Origin: Glandiceps talaboti | Lineage: Eukaryota; Hemichordata; Enteropneusta; Spengelidae | Length of the DNA: 64,000 nucleotides | NCBI RefSeq assembly: GCF_964340395.1 | Contig: NC_135565.1 | Coordinates: 10,017,742-10,081,741, forward strand | Reading direction: 5' to 3' | Part shown: positions 1-28,285 of the stretch, one piece after another | Position numbering within the stretch: position 1 is the stretch's first letter | Layout of the letters: every line of letters begins with the position of its first letter | Translations under genes and position numbers: made by a program | Notes under the pieces: model-generated | Told to the model about the DNA's origin: nothing | Databases searched by the model: none | What the model saw: only the letters and a program-made list of their open reading frames with translations

Positions 1-40
1 TTAGTAATCTAGACTCGTGCACCGTCTGCAAGCAGGAGTA
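1..40. mobile_element. Truncated end of family D element at the window edge
   Basis: TAATCTAGACTCGTGCACCG, TCTGCAAGCAGGAG match 4338-4375; the rest lies outside the window. Confidence 0.4.
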
Positions 41-2878
41 GCCGAGTGGAGGTGTAAATCGTAACGATACTGTACTCTGATTGTACATATAGGAACAAGA
101 CGACGGCCGGCCAGTATGACCTCGTCAGAATCGTACTAAAAAAAGACGTCCCTTTTCATATAATATTTTATCAGGTTTTAGTTTTTCTGTTAAAATATCA
201 CTAATACATCTACTTTTAATTCGGAGATTGGATATACTACTAAAGTACATTTATTCCACCGTTTAAAATATGCAATCAGTGTATACATGGATGTGGTTTA
301 GGGTTTATGGTCGTCGAAGTACTCTGTACACACTGACTGACTGTTGACTGAATGACATGTCTGCTACCAGTATATGACATGTCACCATTATAGAATGTTC
401 TAAACAAACCCCAAACCAATATGCAAACGTCTACTGTTCATGCTGTAGGAGGGACCCAGACCAGACAAAAAAAGACAAGGGGCCATTCCATATGTCAAAC
501 ACGTTATTTCGACCATGGAAGTACCACGTGACCACTCCATGGTTCGAGTTCGACATTATGTTTTATGCATACCTGTGCATCCGTATGACAGCCGTGTTTA
601 TGGTTTTATTGAATAAATGTCTGACTCGGTGACTGTCTCAAGTGGCTTGATTTTTACAAAACCATTCTCGAGAGCTCTACTAATCCACGGCATAATTATC
701 AAACGGAGACATAATGACGGTTTTCGGGGTTTTTGACACCAAAGTTGTCTGCAGTCCTGAGATTTGACTCGTGCTAATGATGGTTTTACCCCAACTATCA
801 GAGCGTGCAATATTGTCAAGACTAACTGAACTGCAGCGATTTTCCGCCCCGCGTTTATCCCCAGCTAGTTTGCAAACCCCGACAGAAAAAAAGAATAATT
901 TTAACACACAGAATTTTTTTTTAAAAGAAAGGATAAAAACGATTGCACACAAAGACAGAGTTGTAATTCAATGATTTTATTGGCAGCTACGTCAAAACTG
1001 GTGATCAACAGCTTGCAATTTGGCCAAGACTCTGGTAGTCTGCAAGTCCTGCGTTACCATGGTTACAATACTTTTGAACGAGTTGGCTTGCAGGTCAACT
1101 CTGAAATAGAGGTGGTACATATATCACTGTGACGTAATGGTGACGCAACATAACGTGATGACGTAAGAAGGTGGTCCCATATCATAGTCAGTTTGTCATA
1201 TTTTTAACAAATATCGTAGTTCGATGATAAAATGTCGTTTAGATTATTGGAAGGTCACAGAGGTCACGATATGCTAGAGAGGTTACGACATGTCACACAG
1301 GTCACGGCATGGAATGCATCACAGTACGGTTGTCATTCATGTAACAAGGACAGTATACTAATAGTCTACACTATACATTGACGTGACATGCAAACTGACA
1401 TCCACATTATAGACACAATGGGCAACGGAAATACCAAACCTGATGTAAACAATCAGAAACAATCAATAAACATTAAATGTTATTTTTGGTCTGCATACCA
1501 AATACCTGATTTAGTGTCAATCACCTGTGAAACAAAGGTATACAGCCAGTTTTGACAGATTTCGTAACACTCCTTTAGAGTGGTCGCGTGTTACATGGTT
1601 GTTGAAACCTCACCCCACTAAAAAGAAAAAAACTAACAGTTCGTTAGTGGTCTGAGTTAAAACTAACTTATCTTGGCCCCCTGGCCCTGAGCATACCCTT
1701 GTCCGATCCTATGTCACCAGTTTTAATGTTCGTCTTCTATAAATTGTAAAATTGTTTGTTTTAAGCGACATTGCAACATTTTCCGAGTGTATGTTTAAGA
1801 AATGCATAACGGCAATAAAATATATATTTATTACTATATTATTATACAGCGTGCATGCATCTAAGATAAACCAGCCTCGCCATTCCTCTCCCATCTCCCC
1901 TTGCAGAATGTCCCACCGTGTTCTCCTTTTGATATTGAGGTGTTTTCGCAATGTTAGTCGATCATGTGGAGATACTTAGCCAATAATATGATATATGAAA
2001 GGAGTATTAAAATAACACGTCTGGTTTCTATGATCGCGAAATATATACGGTGTGTGGACTTTAAGTAATACGCGATCCTAGAAACCTGTCTTATTTTACC
2101 ACCTTTGATATAGTATCGGTCTGATGTCTCAATTGTATCGATATTTTATTGCATTCTGAAACATATCTCGGCGGAGAAATAAGTGCCTATGGATTTTCCT
2201 GGCAATGTTAGACTTTCCTGGCAAAGCTAATTTCCTGAATATATACACGTTAGTCAGGAATCAGCAGACACGATACTCGTCAGTAAATACATGCCTTATC
2301 TACCATCTATACACACTAGAATATACTTTGAGAATTCGACATTTTCATGCAAGGCAGTCACACGGCTATTTTTCACATCGCACACTTTGCATGCGTAAGA
2401 GGTCTAAGGCTATGATACAATTGAATTAAGTCACATCGATGCACAGAGAGTGCCTTGTATTCCTCAGCTGGGTGTCTGACCTTTGACCTTATACTAATAT
2501 AACACGATACAATCCAAATAGTTTCTTACATACGTTTTTTGGGGTCGGTTTTGATAAAATCGCATTCCCCATTAACCCCAACTACGTAATTAATCCAGGG
2601 TATTATTTAATTTGTTGTGGTATTGGATTGGATAATGATTGTTAAAGTGTTGTTAGGGGCTCGGGGAGAGGGGCTGGGGGCCCGGGGAGAGGGTGCTCAC
2701 CAAGGTTCTGTTAGTATGAATGTGCACGTACAGGTCGAATATTAAAATATGCCATTGTGAGATTGACAAGGTATTTCCGTTTAAAGAATTTATGATTTTA
2801 TATGGTACCATGTTCTGTGGTTTGAGGGTATTGGCCTGGAGGCTTTGACATAGATGGCCAGGTGCTAGCATTGTTATT
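41..2878. other. No gene seen
   Basis: AT-rich sequence with only short, mutually overlapping ORFs without splice support or recognisable domains. Nothing further supported. Confidence 0.5.
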
Positions 2879-3709
2879 AGGGAACATTCGGTAATTATAA
2901 GGGGGGGTCGGGGGAATTAGGAAGTGGGTCCCTTTTCACAAATCGGTCCTCGAGGGAGGGATGTATTTTTGAAAATTGAAGTTAGGGGAGGGCCACATTT
3001 TACTTTGACTAATTTGTTTTATCTAACTTTGCATTAATTTGTCATTTTGACATTATTCCACTGCTGCCACTACTTCAAAATCCTACTGCTACCATATCCC
3101 ACCACTGCCACCATTGTAAATTAATATCATAACATATTAGTGAAATGTGGTCAGTCAACTATAAACTGTGGTGTGAGGAGAGGAGCGGGTCGCACAGTAG
3201 TAAAGGATGAACAGCGTGGCAAGATATTGGGGATAATGTAGTGGAGTGGCGATGTTGACCTCGGTCCTGAGGTTGTCAGTTTTTTTACTCATCTACCGTT
3301 GGGAGTTCCGGCCTTCAGCTCAGCTAATTAAATCAAAACACAAGAATTGATTTAATACAAACACAAACTCTCTGTGGTGCACGTGGTAATAGTGGGAAAC
3401 AACAAATGTCTTTTTTAAAAATATCAATGTGAGTGGTGGGATCTTACTACAGAAATATTCCCTTCTCTGGTGGGATTTGAACCCAGGACCTCCTGACTAC
3501 TTACTAATCTAGAGCTCTATCAATTACGCCACGGGGAGGCTGCGTTAAAAGCATGTTTTCTTTCACTTATTTGAACATGAGATGATCATATTTTAGAGAA
3601 AGGAAATTGAGGGAAGGTCACTTTTTAGCACAATAGACTGGGGGAAGGTCACATTTCATGCAACAGACTTGACTACCCCCCCCCCCTGTAATTACTGAAG
3701 ATTCCCTGC
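2879..3709. mobile_element. About 830-bp inverted-repeat element with G-rich ends
   Basis: The left end AGGGAACATTCGGTAATTAT followed by a G run mirrors the right end (C run, then TGTAATTACTGAAGATTCCCT). Internal GGGGGAGGGCCACATTTTAC-type blocks recur. No ORF. Includes a tRNA-like segment. Confidence 0.5.
3464..3540 (-). repeat. tRNA-like segment / SINE head
   Basis: On the minus strand, an A-box-like TGGCGTAATTGATAGAGC and a near-perfect B box GGTTCAAATCC, with a TGGG/CCCA T-stem at tRNA-like spacing. The acceptor stem does not pair, so it is a tRNA-derived SINE or pseudo-tRNA rather than a functional tRNA. Confidence 0.5.
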
Positions 3710-4145
3710 TTGTAGACTGAGTAGATCGGTGTCCGATTTACCTTTCCTTCTCCGTCCTGCGAACAAGAAGGTATGAAACCTGAGCTTGCCAGAAATGCTG
3801 GTAACTAAAGAATTAACTCGCCCAGTGATAATATATTAGCAATAAATCGACTATTTACTCATTTAACATCTATTTGACTGTAGTAGTCCCCGCTCGGACG
3901 ACGAAATCACGAAGTCATTGGTTCATTATATTCTGCGTTATGCTTTGGTTTGTTATACCATTAGATTCATTGCTGTATTTAGTTTACATTTATTTGTTGT
4001 GCATTGATTCGGCTTGCATTGTGATTCCACATAATTTTGAGTCAAATATAATGAATAATATTACAGTCAAATATACTACATTCTGTATTCTACGTTTCTG
4101 TATTCGACTCGACTCGACTCGACTCGACTCGACTAGACTAGACTT

Positions 4146-4224
4146 AGCCTGGAATCCATGCGGATTTGATTTTTTTTTACCGAAAGACGAATGTAAAAAA
4201 TCCAATCCGCTTGGATTCCAGGCT
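4146..4224. mobile_element. 79-bp fold-back element
   Basis: The first 30 bases (AGCCTGGAATCCATGCGGAT...) and the last 30 are inverted copies with two mismatches. Flanked by AGACTAGACT-type repeats that continue a (CGACT)n tract at 4106-4134. Confidence 0.55.
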
Positions 4225-4241
4225 AGACTAGACTACACTGC

Positions 4242-4376
4242 CCTAGTCCTGCTTGCATACGGAGTCAGTCGGGACTCGATTCTATCTGGCAATTGTCCCT
4301 CCCGTCTCACTTGAGAAGAGAGTTGAGGGTCATATGTCAGTAATCTAGACCCGTGCACCGTCATCAAGCAGGACTA
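4242..4376. mobile_element. Small inverted-repeat element, family D
   Basis: TAGTCCTGCTTGCATACGGA at the left mirrors ACCGTCATCAAGCAGGACTA at the right. The right part is almost the same as window bases 1-40. Confidence 0.5.
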
Positions 4377-7300
4377 AGACTATACCGTATACGTATTCTA
4401 TGCCAGAGTTTTGTTTTGGTCATTGACCACATACTCCCTACTTTGATAACCAAAAACCTGCCACTGTTTATAGTGTCTGTTTTCTACGGTATGGTAGTCT
4501 AGTACTCTCCTTTTATCTTTTAGATCTGTCTGGGGTCATCGCCCTTGTTCGTTAGAGACTCACCTTTGCCATTACATGACACACTTCTAACAAAAAGTTT
4601 ACGCGGGGAATAATATTATTCACCAGGACGAAGTCAGTGGTTTAGTAAAGTGACGCACTGTTGCTGTGATACAGGGGCGGGTGACTTGTTGTGACAATGT
4701 ATAATTTTATAGTATCCGGTAACATGGACACATTTACTGACCGTTCTTAGAATATTACGTCTATGTACCACCAATTTCATGCTGTATGAGCCACATTATT
4801 GTAATAGTCATGTGTCGTCGTCTTACCGGTCATAGTAACCCCGCAGGTAACCCCCTACCCCCCACCATACACGCAGTTCTCCTAAACAAACTTGCTACGT
4901 TTTATTGTACAATTTTTTGTGGAAATAATGATTTTCGCCAGTTTGAATATCACGCTTGTAGTTGGGTGCCACCCACAGATGGAACAGCCAGGACAATTCA
5001 TTGACGTACACGGGTGGGGTATGACGACTGACCTGTACAACTTCAACGTTCTTTCGTATCCACGAATACTACGTCATCGAAAAAAGATAGGTTTTTGTTA
5101 GGTAAATATTGCAGGTACTTTTACGTATGTACATGAACAATACTTGACACGACAGCGTCATTACTTTGTCAGGTCGTACAACTTACTGTACATTCAAGTA
5201 GCCCCTCTCTTAACAGTTTAAACACGCATGCGCATATGAGTTTGGTTTATGAATGAATAATAACAGAAGCTCATGTGTGTTTATATTGTACGATATTCAC
5301 TGTGTTGTCACAGTCGGCACTCTGAGCGCTCCACAGGAAATACCTGCATTGTCACCGCATCTCTCTCATCGTAAACACCAAAAAAAGCACTTGGACACTG
5401 CGGATATTACTGAATAGAGAGACGTTTAAGTCTGGTAAGTTAGTGTATGTATAATTCGACTTTTTGTAGTTTCGTACCAACACGTACAGATAGTTCGAAT
5501 TCATAAATAATAATTTGAATGATATAGGTGACAGAAGCTGAACATTGTCAGAACAGACTTTACGAGTTTTGGATTACGTGTTACGTTGATCTACAAAGTT
5601 CTTACAACAAGGCCAACTCAAAAATGACGTCTTTGAAATACCATTATAAAAAGTATTTCGGAAAGGGTTTCTTTCAGAATAGTTTAAAACGTATTGTCAG
5701 AATTATTCGACGTGGAGTGTTTGCAAAGGCTGTTGGCCAATCTCCAGAATACAAGGTTCGTTGTAACAAAAGGCGTATGTCTTACTTTGAAGGTTAGATT
5801 CGTATGATGGGTTATTTTAACGCTCTTTGTATTATTCACGCACTATCCACACGTCAAGGCCTTGAATTCAATGTCGCAATCCATACCAGGTGTGTATGTG
5901 TGTGTATGAATGAATGACCAAACTGTTAATGAAACACTTTTGTCTCAACAACTTCTTGTGTTGACATATCTTCTTGAAGTTCAAGTAAAAGCGAAGGTAA
6001 ACTCTGAGAGCTTAGCATCATTAACACACTCGTGTGAATAGCATGACACGGAGCGGGGCTACAAACGTGCCCACCGCCGAGCACACACACGATCAACTTG
6101 TTCTTACGAGGTCCACCAGACAAACTGTATATCAAAGCGACAATGCAATATGTGTAGATGTAAAGTCAGTTTGTTCAATATTCTTCTCTATGTCTACGCC
6201 AGGTAAACGATTAGGTACCGGCTGAATAACTTCCCCGGAGACAGTCAATCAGTGTGTAAATAGAACACACATTTTTTTAGCAAATGTGGACATTTTGACA
6301 ATCTGTATATATTTTGTACCAACTAAGTGAACTTCACTGTGCGAACCCCGATCCATTCCAGACATATGTATCTATCTGTATTGGAGCATGCTATAAAAGG
6401 TTGCCTTTCAGCAAGCCGGTCAGATCAGATTACGGGTTATGCCTTTTACGCCGGTATACTGTTCTTCTCCAGGGCTCCATACACAATGCCCCTGGTTTAT
6501 TAAATGCTGCCGTATCAAGTCACCCCTTCTTTTCCGGATATTGTGGGAAATTAGTCCCATGGTCATTCGTTCTATTAGTTTAACAACTTGCATATGTGTT
6601 TTTTAAGAACGAATTTTGACATAGGGGCCATGATTCATACATTTTTACAACTTTTATTAAACGAAAGGTAGTGAGCCAGACGTTAATGTTTGGTGAAAAC
6701 TATTGATAGGCGGCCAGGGACTTGTTTATTGTTTCTGTGTCAAATTGAGATCATTTGATTACAAAGCTCTTTCTATGTAGAAACAGCTGTGTACAAAGTG
6801 ACAATACATACACCTTCATTTACACAATGTTCCGGATGCTAAGTCTGGAGTAATTAAGGTACGTGAAAATGATCACCGTGAAAAACTGTCCGTCTTTCAG
6901 ACAAAAAATGTAGCCAAACGCTTCCAACAATGGCCTACAGTAGAAAAGAGACCGTAATAATCCAATCAGAATAGTGATAGCTCGTTGCACAATGATTCCC
7001 TGTGAGTTAATTAAGGGGGTACGACAAAGTCATTTCCATTTTACGTTCTCTGATTGATGAATAACTGCCTCTTTTCAAATAATTACTCGCTAATGTTTCG
7101 ATTAGGAGATATAAAGTGTCGAAAACAACCAGTCATCCGTGGATGCTTGTCTGGTCTGGACCTGGCCACCCTGGTGGGCGCCTCGCAAGTGTATAGTCGT
7201 TTTGATACTTGGGTATTACAGGCGATCGGAATCTCGACACGTATTGGAATACACTACCTATTGTTCGCTGATGCTAAAGTACCGTCAGATCTCAAAGATT

Positions 7301-8659
7301 TCGGGTAATTGTTGATAATAATCATTGGACCTGAATGCACTCCCCAGTAGTATTGTTTTCGGGCTTTTAGGATGAATTGATTTTATTACTCAATCGTAAT
7401 CTACCGTAACGACGTAACTGGACCACCACGCATGTATGGCTTAAACACAGAACCACAAAACATTCCCCGACCCGCCACATGCCACAATAGCCATAACATA
7501 AGAAAGTTCATTCCACTTTAGCACAAATATATATATATATACATCGACAGTTACCAGACGTACGTAGCAGGTGTACACATGTGAGGCAACTTCCAAGTCA
7601 ATAAGCCGCATGACACGAACCGACCTTTATGCACATAGCATTATGACCGGTGTTCACTGTTCACCTGGAGCGAAATAATTGCACACACATTGTCGTCTGC
7701 GTTCAGTTATTCCCGCCAGGTACAGTCTGTTCCATTTATTTCAACACCAGACTGTGTTCAAATATTTTGAGTTCCCAAAGAAAAAAAATCATTAGCTGGA
7801 AAAAGAAAACAGCTGGTATTATCATATATATTGGGTCTTTGAGAGTATTATGGGTTACGAGAGAGAGTGAACAAAAAATGTACATGAGAAGCTGTCGTCT
7901 GCTTTGTTTGCCTGTCAGTACCGGTTTGGTGTCTGGCATCACCGATGTGTCACCCATCCAGTGGTCAAACAATAACCTCGCTCAACTGTCTGATATCGGC
8001 GACGCTGTTGACTCTATCAAATGCCTTCATGTAGAGCAGAGGGGTCCGATAACGGCAAACAATTAGTCACAGTGAAGAACTGCTAAGTACCCCTTCACGT
8101 CGTGTTTTCATATTCTTCCGCACTTTGTGATCATTTTTACTACAGCGTGTACAAGTGTGGTATCGTTTGCCGTCAACTCTGAAGATCTTGCAGGTAAGGT
8201 TTGAAGACCCCCCACCCCACCCCACCCCACAGGCTATGCCTCAGACTAAAAGCACAATTAATACCATGTATCGTTTCTTTGTTTTCTTAAAGCTTCCGGT
8301 ACAAAAATAGCTTTAACCTTTTTCACTACGAACTTTTATCCGGTATGGTTGTGCAGACGTGAGTACAACTTTATACATGAATGAACAGGGATTACCCATA
8401 CAGCTATTGTAGTGTGTGTGTGTACGGATCGAGCCAAGGCCGGACAGGCCCTTGAGATACTCAAACTGAATACTAATATGAGGCAGGGAACCCGCATATA
8501 ACGCTTTGTATACGTGGCACATTTCGAGGTCCCAAACGTGAGAGAATTTCTGGGTATTGTTCGTGCATCTACTTTTGAGGGTTTTTTAACTGGCGTCATT
8601 TCAAGTCAAAATGTCGAAACTGTACACTTTGAGGTCTACTTCTGGCAAAATAGCCGTGA

Positions 8660-8695
<36 letters not shown>

Positions 8696-11600
8696 TAAAC
8701 CCGTCAGTCAACAATTCTCAATATTAAAGTTGTAAATAGCTGTTACCTATATGAAATGTCAACAATCATGCACAACGATGGTTTTGGCGGGCTTTGTACG
8801 CAGACGATAGTTATTTATTGGACATATCACAGGAATTTCAAGAATTCTTTTTAAAGGAAATGTTACTGTTATATCACCTGTGGTGTATAAAGCTACTCTA
8901 AGTATATGCTTCGATCGACACGCCTTATCAAAATATTGTGGTTCAGTCAGTTGAGTCAATAAAAGAGAAGACCGCACTTCACAGGCGATTGGACCGTATC
9001 GATGGCAAAGCACGCTGGGGTGACAAGTTATTGATGAGGTTCTATTGATATTAATTTATCATATGTCACAAATTAGTGTAAAATGTCACAAGTGAGGAAA
9101 CCTAAATAGACCAGGGCTCTTGTCAAACACATCTATTTATATATATTTATTTGTCCCGTGTCACGTGACTTACACATCGGCTTTGTTCTGGTGCTCGGCC
9201 GATAGGTCAACCAGCTAGCTGTAACAATGTACTGAGGTACAATGCATAAATGAAAGTGTACCCTGATGGCTTGTCTGGGCTAGTAGAACTGACGCTTCCA
9301 GTACACGAAACCATCGTGGACTCCAGACGTGTAAATTATGTCGATAATTTGGTTGCCTTGACAACTGAGAATCCACAAAAAATAGTGGCGATATTAAATT
9401 CCTTTGCATATACATTGTAACGATATGGAGGGAGAATTACAGCCCTTCTGCCTTCACGTGCACACACAGAGAGGATATTCACTTCATAACGTCGATTGCA
9501 TCATTATTGGTAGCCGGCTCTGGTAGCTTTAACAATATAGCGATATATATATATCAGTCGTTGTTGTCTGGGAGTCACCATGGTTACCGGTATTATTTAC
9601 CAGTATTATTTCCATGACATCTCGAATCTTCCATAGAGCAGGACAGCGGGGAGGGGGGGGGGTCAGCATGGATTCGAACCTTTCCATAATGATACCCTGG
9701 GGCAGGACAGCATGGATTCTACGCTTCATTGTTATATATCTATGTGATTATCGGCTAGAAAAGCATGCAGTAAATCCTAAAACAGAACGTCGTTTCCACT
9801 TCACAGAAATTTTACTAACATGGTTACATTTCAACATCTTGTATATTGACTCAATAAATCTTAACCCATATAACCCTGTATTTTCTTGCCTTTACGGTGA
9901 CCCAAGGGTTGAAAAGGTAACGATAGAAGTTAGCAGGGGAAAATATTAAGAAGATTTTTGTCGAGCCAGTCGGCTGTTTCATTCAGAGTTCTGTTGTACT
10001 CTTAAAAAAAGAAAACAATAAAAAACCATGTATATATGTTACATTACCATTGTGACTGCAAGTGTACAAATTGTAAACACGTGTACGACTACATCGTCAC
10101 TTCAAGGTTTTAAACAGATATTTATGGAAACGTAAATAAATAAATTGTCACTGCTTCCTCGCTTCAAATAACTGTACGTCCTCTGGATGTGGTGACATCT
10201 AAGAACTTTTGACCATCACTGATCCGGAGAGTTGTTTATTCAGGTTTGGCAATGAATGTCCAATCAGATTGGGAAAAGTTGTTTGCCAGTGAATGAACTA
10301 CATAATGGTATTGTTATTACAGCCGGAAATTCAAGTATATGGGGGTTGATCATAGTTGCCATGACAATGACTTGTAGATGCGCCAAACGATACTTTTTGC
10401 CTATTACCAGGCTCGTATACTGTCGTTAGATGATATTTCGTTATTCCGCCAAATCCCAAATCACCTGGATTCTAAGTTAGCAAAAACCGGTATTCAAAAT
10501 TCCCTTAGTTAACATGGTGCAAAGTAGGAAATGTTCAACCAAGTCTTCCGTACAACAAGCGACAGATTCATTTTGTAAAAATCATCCATATCTAATAGTT
10601 AGTTCGAGAAAGTTGTTCCCTATAAACGGTGCATATGCAATGCAAGGGAAGATCTGGGTAAACTTGAACTTTCATCATACAGTTATTTATTGTTTTGTTT
10701 TGTTTGTTTGTGATTGTCACGTGAGATACTCCAATAGACTGAAGAACTACTAATATATCGGAATGTGAATGCTCTTGACGCGATACATACGAGATATACT
10801 TCACGGTCACTATGAACATGACAATGACACTGAATAGAGAGAGATTTGTGGTACAGTTAATATACTCCACTCCTATGAAACAATGAAAATTGTGGTACTG
10901 TTACACTTGACTGTCGCTATGAAATGATAATAACGGTTTGGGGAATATATTTGTGGCACCAGTCACTATCATCCCCAGCTCCACTTGACCTTGATACATT
11001 GACACTCAATACACACATTAGAATTGTTCACAGTAAACCAACTAAACACCTACACACAATACGTATTACTGGGAAAATCATGAGGGTATCTTACTATGTG
11101 CTAAGTTACGATAATTGATCACAACTACAATGTGGGTCATATTATACACGTAAATAGGTTAGAGTTGTCATATAAAAAGAGATGTGGGTGTTTTTATTGC
11201 CCCCCCCCCTCCACCCACCATCCCCTTTCAGGTCTTCTTAACTAAATCATGTTTTGGCGGATGTAGGGTACACATGAGTATGTGTCACTTCCTTTTTGCA
11301 ACAATGCTGCGGTGAAGTACATGATTTTGTTAGTATGACCTTTGTCCTGCTTTGTGCTATGACATGACAATCCTTTCCTGTTGCAATCAATTAAGATTAG
11401 CACTGTCAAGACAACACGAGCCAAGTCATTATGTTTCTCACGTAGTAACTGTCTTAGTCGAGATGCCAACATGAGTTGTAAATCGTACCGATATCGTATG
11501 TGGACTAGACTATAGCTGTCTTATCAAACCGTACCGTACCATTTTTAGCATGATTATCGACAGCACTTCACGATATTAGAACACTTCTTACAGCACTGTA

Positions 11601-12653
11601 AGACATTAATGACATTTCTAAATGACGACGATGGAAGAACTCTTTATATACACAGTAATGGTTGCGTGAAAACTGTCCAGAAATCAGTCATTTTAATCGC
11701 AATCAAGTACAGATTTTCAACAATGAAGAGTAAGACAGACAGCCTGTATTCCATTTTACCCAATAACTGTCTTGGCCTTCACCAATATTATGTAAAATGA
11801 TCACTCAGTCAATAGAAGTCAGGTTTGTCCATATTAGTTATAGCTATCCGATAGGTTTGTAAACATTTACCAAGTGTATGTAAAACATGGCTACCAATGA
11901 ATCAAGTTTATTTAACGGACATAGAGCCGACACTTGTGGGACCAACATCACTCTGCAGTGTACCAATTCTGCAGCCAAAAATTCCCTCACCGGCCAATTA
12001 AAATGTCAACACTGAGCAAACTGAATGCCATGGCTAAAACACACTTTTCTGTTTACCTGGTCTATATACTAGCGTGATAAAAGTTTGCATTGACCAATAC
12101 ACAGGCCAAGGTCACCTACATACGAGTGCGGTAAAGTGTGCTACCGTGTGAAACCAGAGATGTCTACTAGTTGTGCTGTAAGTTAGCCCGGTCAAGGAAC
12201 TATTGAGGCGTTGACAGTTCCTCCTGCTTTGTCAAGTGGCCACTGTGTCGGTGCCGGCATTTGCATTGTGATGTTCATCAAGCTATCAGCCATTCTGTTT
12301 TCTCAAAGCTTTTCACGCTGTACTTGGCAACAATAATAACACCTCAGCCTGGTCACTGGGGAGAAAATTGTCATCCACTTCAAGATTTAGCGACGATAGA
12401 TTTGAACCGTGGTAACTTTGTTACAGAAGTGCTTTTGTACTAGAAAACAGAAGTGTATTATGTTTGGGTAATACAGCATGACTCTGGTCTATTAGATGAT
12501 GTTTATATCCATTCACTATAAAGTGAAAGAAAAATATATCATCACCTTGTTTAGTTAAGATGTCAAATCATGAACGTTTTTGGAGCTTTAGGAGGATAGA
12601 ACAGTAACAAATCACTGATTCTTATACGTCAGTACAATACACTTTTACACTTG
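4377..12653. other. No convincing gene; possible 5'UTR exon region for the LRR gene
   Basis: A GTAAGT donor at 5435 followed by an AG at 5527 and a short basic ORF (5528-5797) could be an exon pair, but no domain or start supports it. Short TA runs occur at 7529 and 8663. The upstream non-coding exon of the LRR gene may lie somewhere here. Confidence 0.4.
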
Positions 12654-13072
12654 TTACAGATACATGATGGTTGGTTTGGTGTTTCACTCATGATCACGTG
12701 ACATGACATTTTTTACACATACTCGGACAACTTCTAATGCAAAAGAAACAACTACAGAGGTGCCGCCGCACACAGCTGTGGATGTACATAATTAGTCAAG
12801 TTGATATGTTGATTATCAGTTAGAAAATAAACAATTGATACAGAAACCTTTAATTATCAAGTCCATATGTAAAGGTTTTCGTTACAAGCCTGTTTTTACT
12901 GCACTGTGAAAGAATAGCAATGCTTCAATCAATGGGGACTGGGTAAAGGATCTTGCCTGCTGTGTTTGTTGTGTCTCTGTTCTTGTTAGTCTGAGTTGAA
13001 ATATGTCTACCTTTGTGTCAAAAAACAATGTCTCGTGAGTGAAACACAAAATCAACACCATTTTAGCTGTAA
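12654..13072. mobile_element. TIR element, family C, copy 1 (about 420 bp)
   Basis: The left end TTACAGATACATGATGGTTG and the reverse complement of the right end (TTACAGCTAAAATGGTGTTG) form imperfect inverted repeats of about 45 bp, including GTGTTTCACTCA. No ORF. Shares internal text with 20034-20577. Confidence 0.6.
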
Positions 13073-13445
13073 ACACTGTAATAGTATTACGATAATCTAG
13101 TTCCTATACAGTATCATTACCATTTACGCCTCCACTCACCACGTTGGCAACCAGACTAGTATTACCATGTATTGTGGCTAATGTGACTGGGGGTCTTTCA
13201 TCTCATGCAATGAATTTGGGTGGTAAAAACGTCTCGTGATTGTTGAACGCTGGTTAGTGAGACTCGGAGTATAATGCACATTTTTCCTTTGCTTACACAT
13301 CACAATCGCAGTGGTTAATCCCCTCTCTCGCTCTAACGGATTGGGGGTGGAAGGGGGATATTTGTTGGTACATACAAAAAAAACTTGAGCAAACAAGATT
13401 AATTTATGGCAATGCATGCATACACCATGGAAGTATAACGGGGTT

Positions 13446-13467
13446 ATACATACATACATACATACAT

Positions 13468-13522
<55 letters not shown>

Positions 13523-13581
13523 TACATACATACATACATACATACATACATACGTGTACGTACACGATATAGATACTAGTG

Positions 13582-13632
<51 letters not shown>
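13446..13632 (+). repeat. (CATA)n, (CA)n, (GT)n microsatellite cluster
   Basis: Runs of TACA and CA, a short gap, then (GT) of about 45 bp. Just upstream of the LRR gene's ATG exon. Confidence 0.95.
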
Positions 13633-13635
<3 letters not shown>

Positions 13636-13821
13636 AAAATCTACAATACAAAACCACCTAATGGATGAAAACTCAACTACCCCAAAATTCTGACTACCTA
13701 TCCCCCTGTTTGTAGCATGAACAGGTCTGTCATGATCAGGTCAGCGTAAATATCACCTTATGTACGTTATATAAACGTGCACATTTTGTAAAAATCTTCT
13801 CCATTATTTCTTTCAGATACC

Positions 13822-27961
<14,140 letters not shown>

Positions 27962-28285
27962 AAACCATGACAATAAGTTTATTTCAAAATGTGCATATTG
28001 CTCGGAGAGGCTTTGCAGGGTGGAAAAGTTTTTTAAAGGGAAATCTATATTTATACACGATTTTATTTTTTTGTAAACACGAATGGTGCTATGGTGTCAA
28101 ATACAAAGAGCCACTAATAGAGCATTAAAAAGGAGCAAGTCATAAATTTAGCTGGACTAACAAAATTTAATTAGTGGTTGACAAAAGAATTTCAGTAACT
28201 GGCACACATTAAAGTTATTAGAGTTATTGTCCAAGGAAAGTTATGTGAACATAATACATATTACACACATTTGGTAGCACATATA

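Noticed and set aside
3464-3540. Functional tRNA gene
   Set aside because: B box and T-stem are good but the acceptor stem does not pair; treated as tRNA-derived repeat.
5528-5797. 89-codon basic ORF after an AG
   Set aside because: Begins at GTG rather than ATG and has no domain; the GTAAGT donor at 5435 and the AG give only weak exon-like support.
7650-8066. 138-codon ORF
   Set aside because: No splice support, no domain, composition like non-coding AT-rich DNA.
9160-9175. GTCACGTGAC full CLEAR-type palindrome (also near 38820)
   Set aside because: Perfect motif but not near a recognised lysosomal gene start; could be chance, so not listed as regulatory.
9614-9949. 111-codon ORF and a B-box match (GGATTCGAACC, minus strand)
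   Set aside because: ORF has no features; the B box lacks an A box at the right distance, so neither a gene nor a tRNA is claimed.
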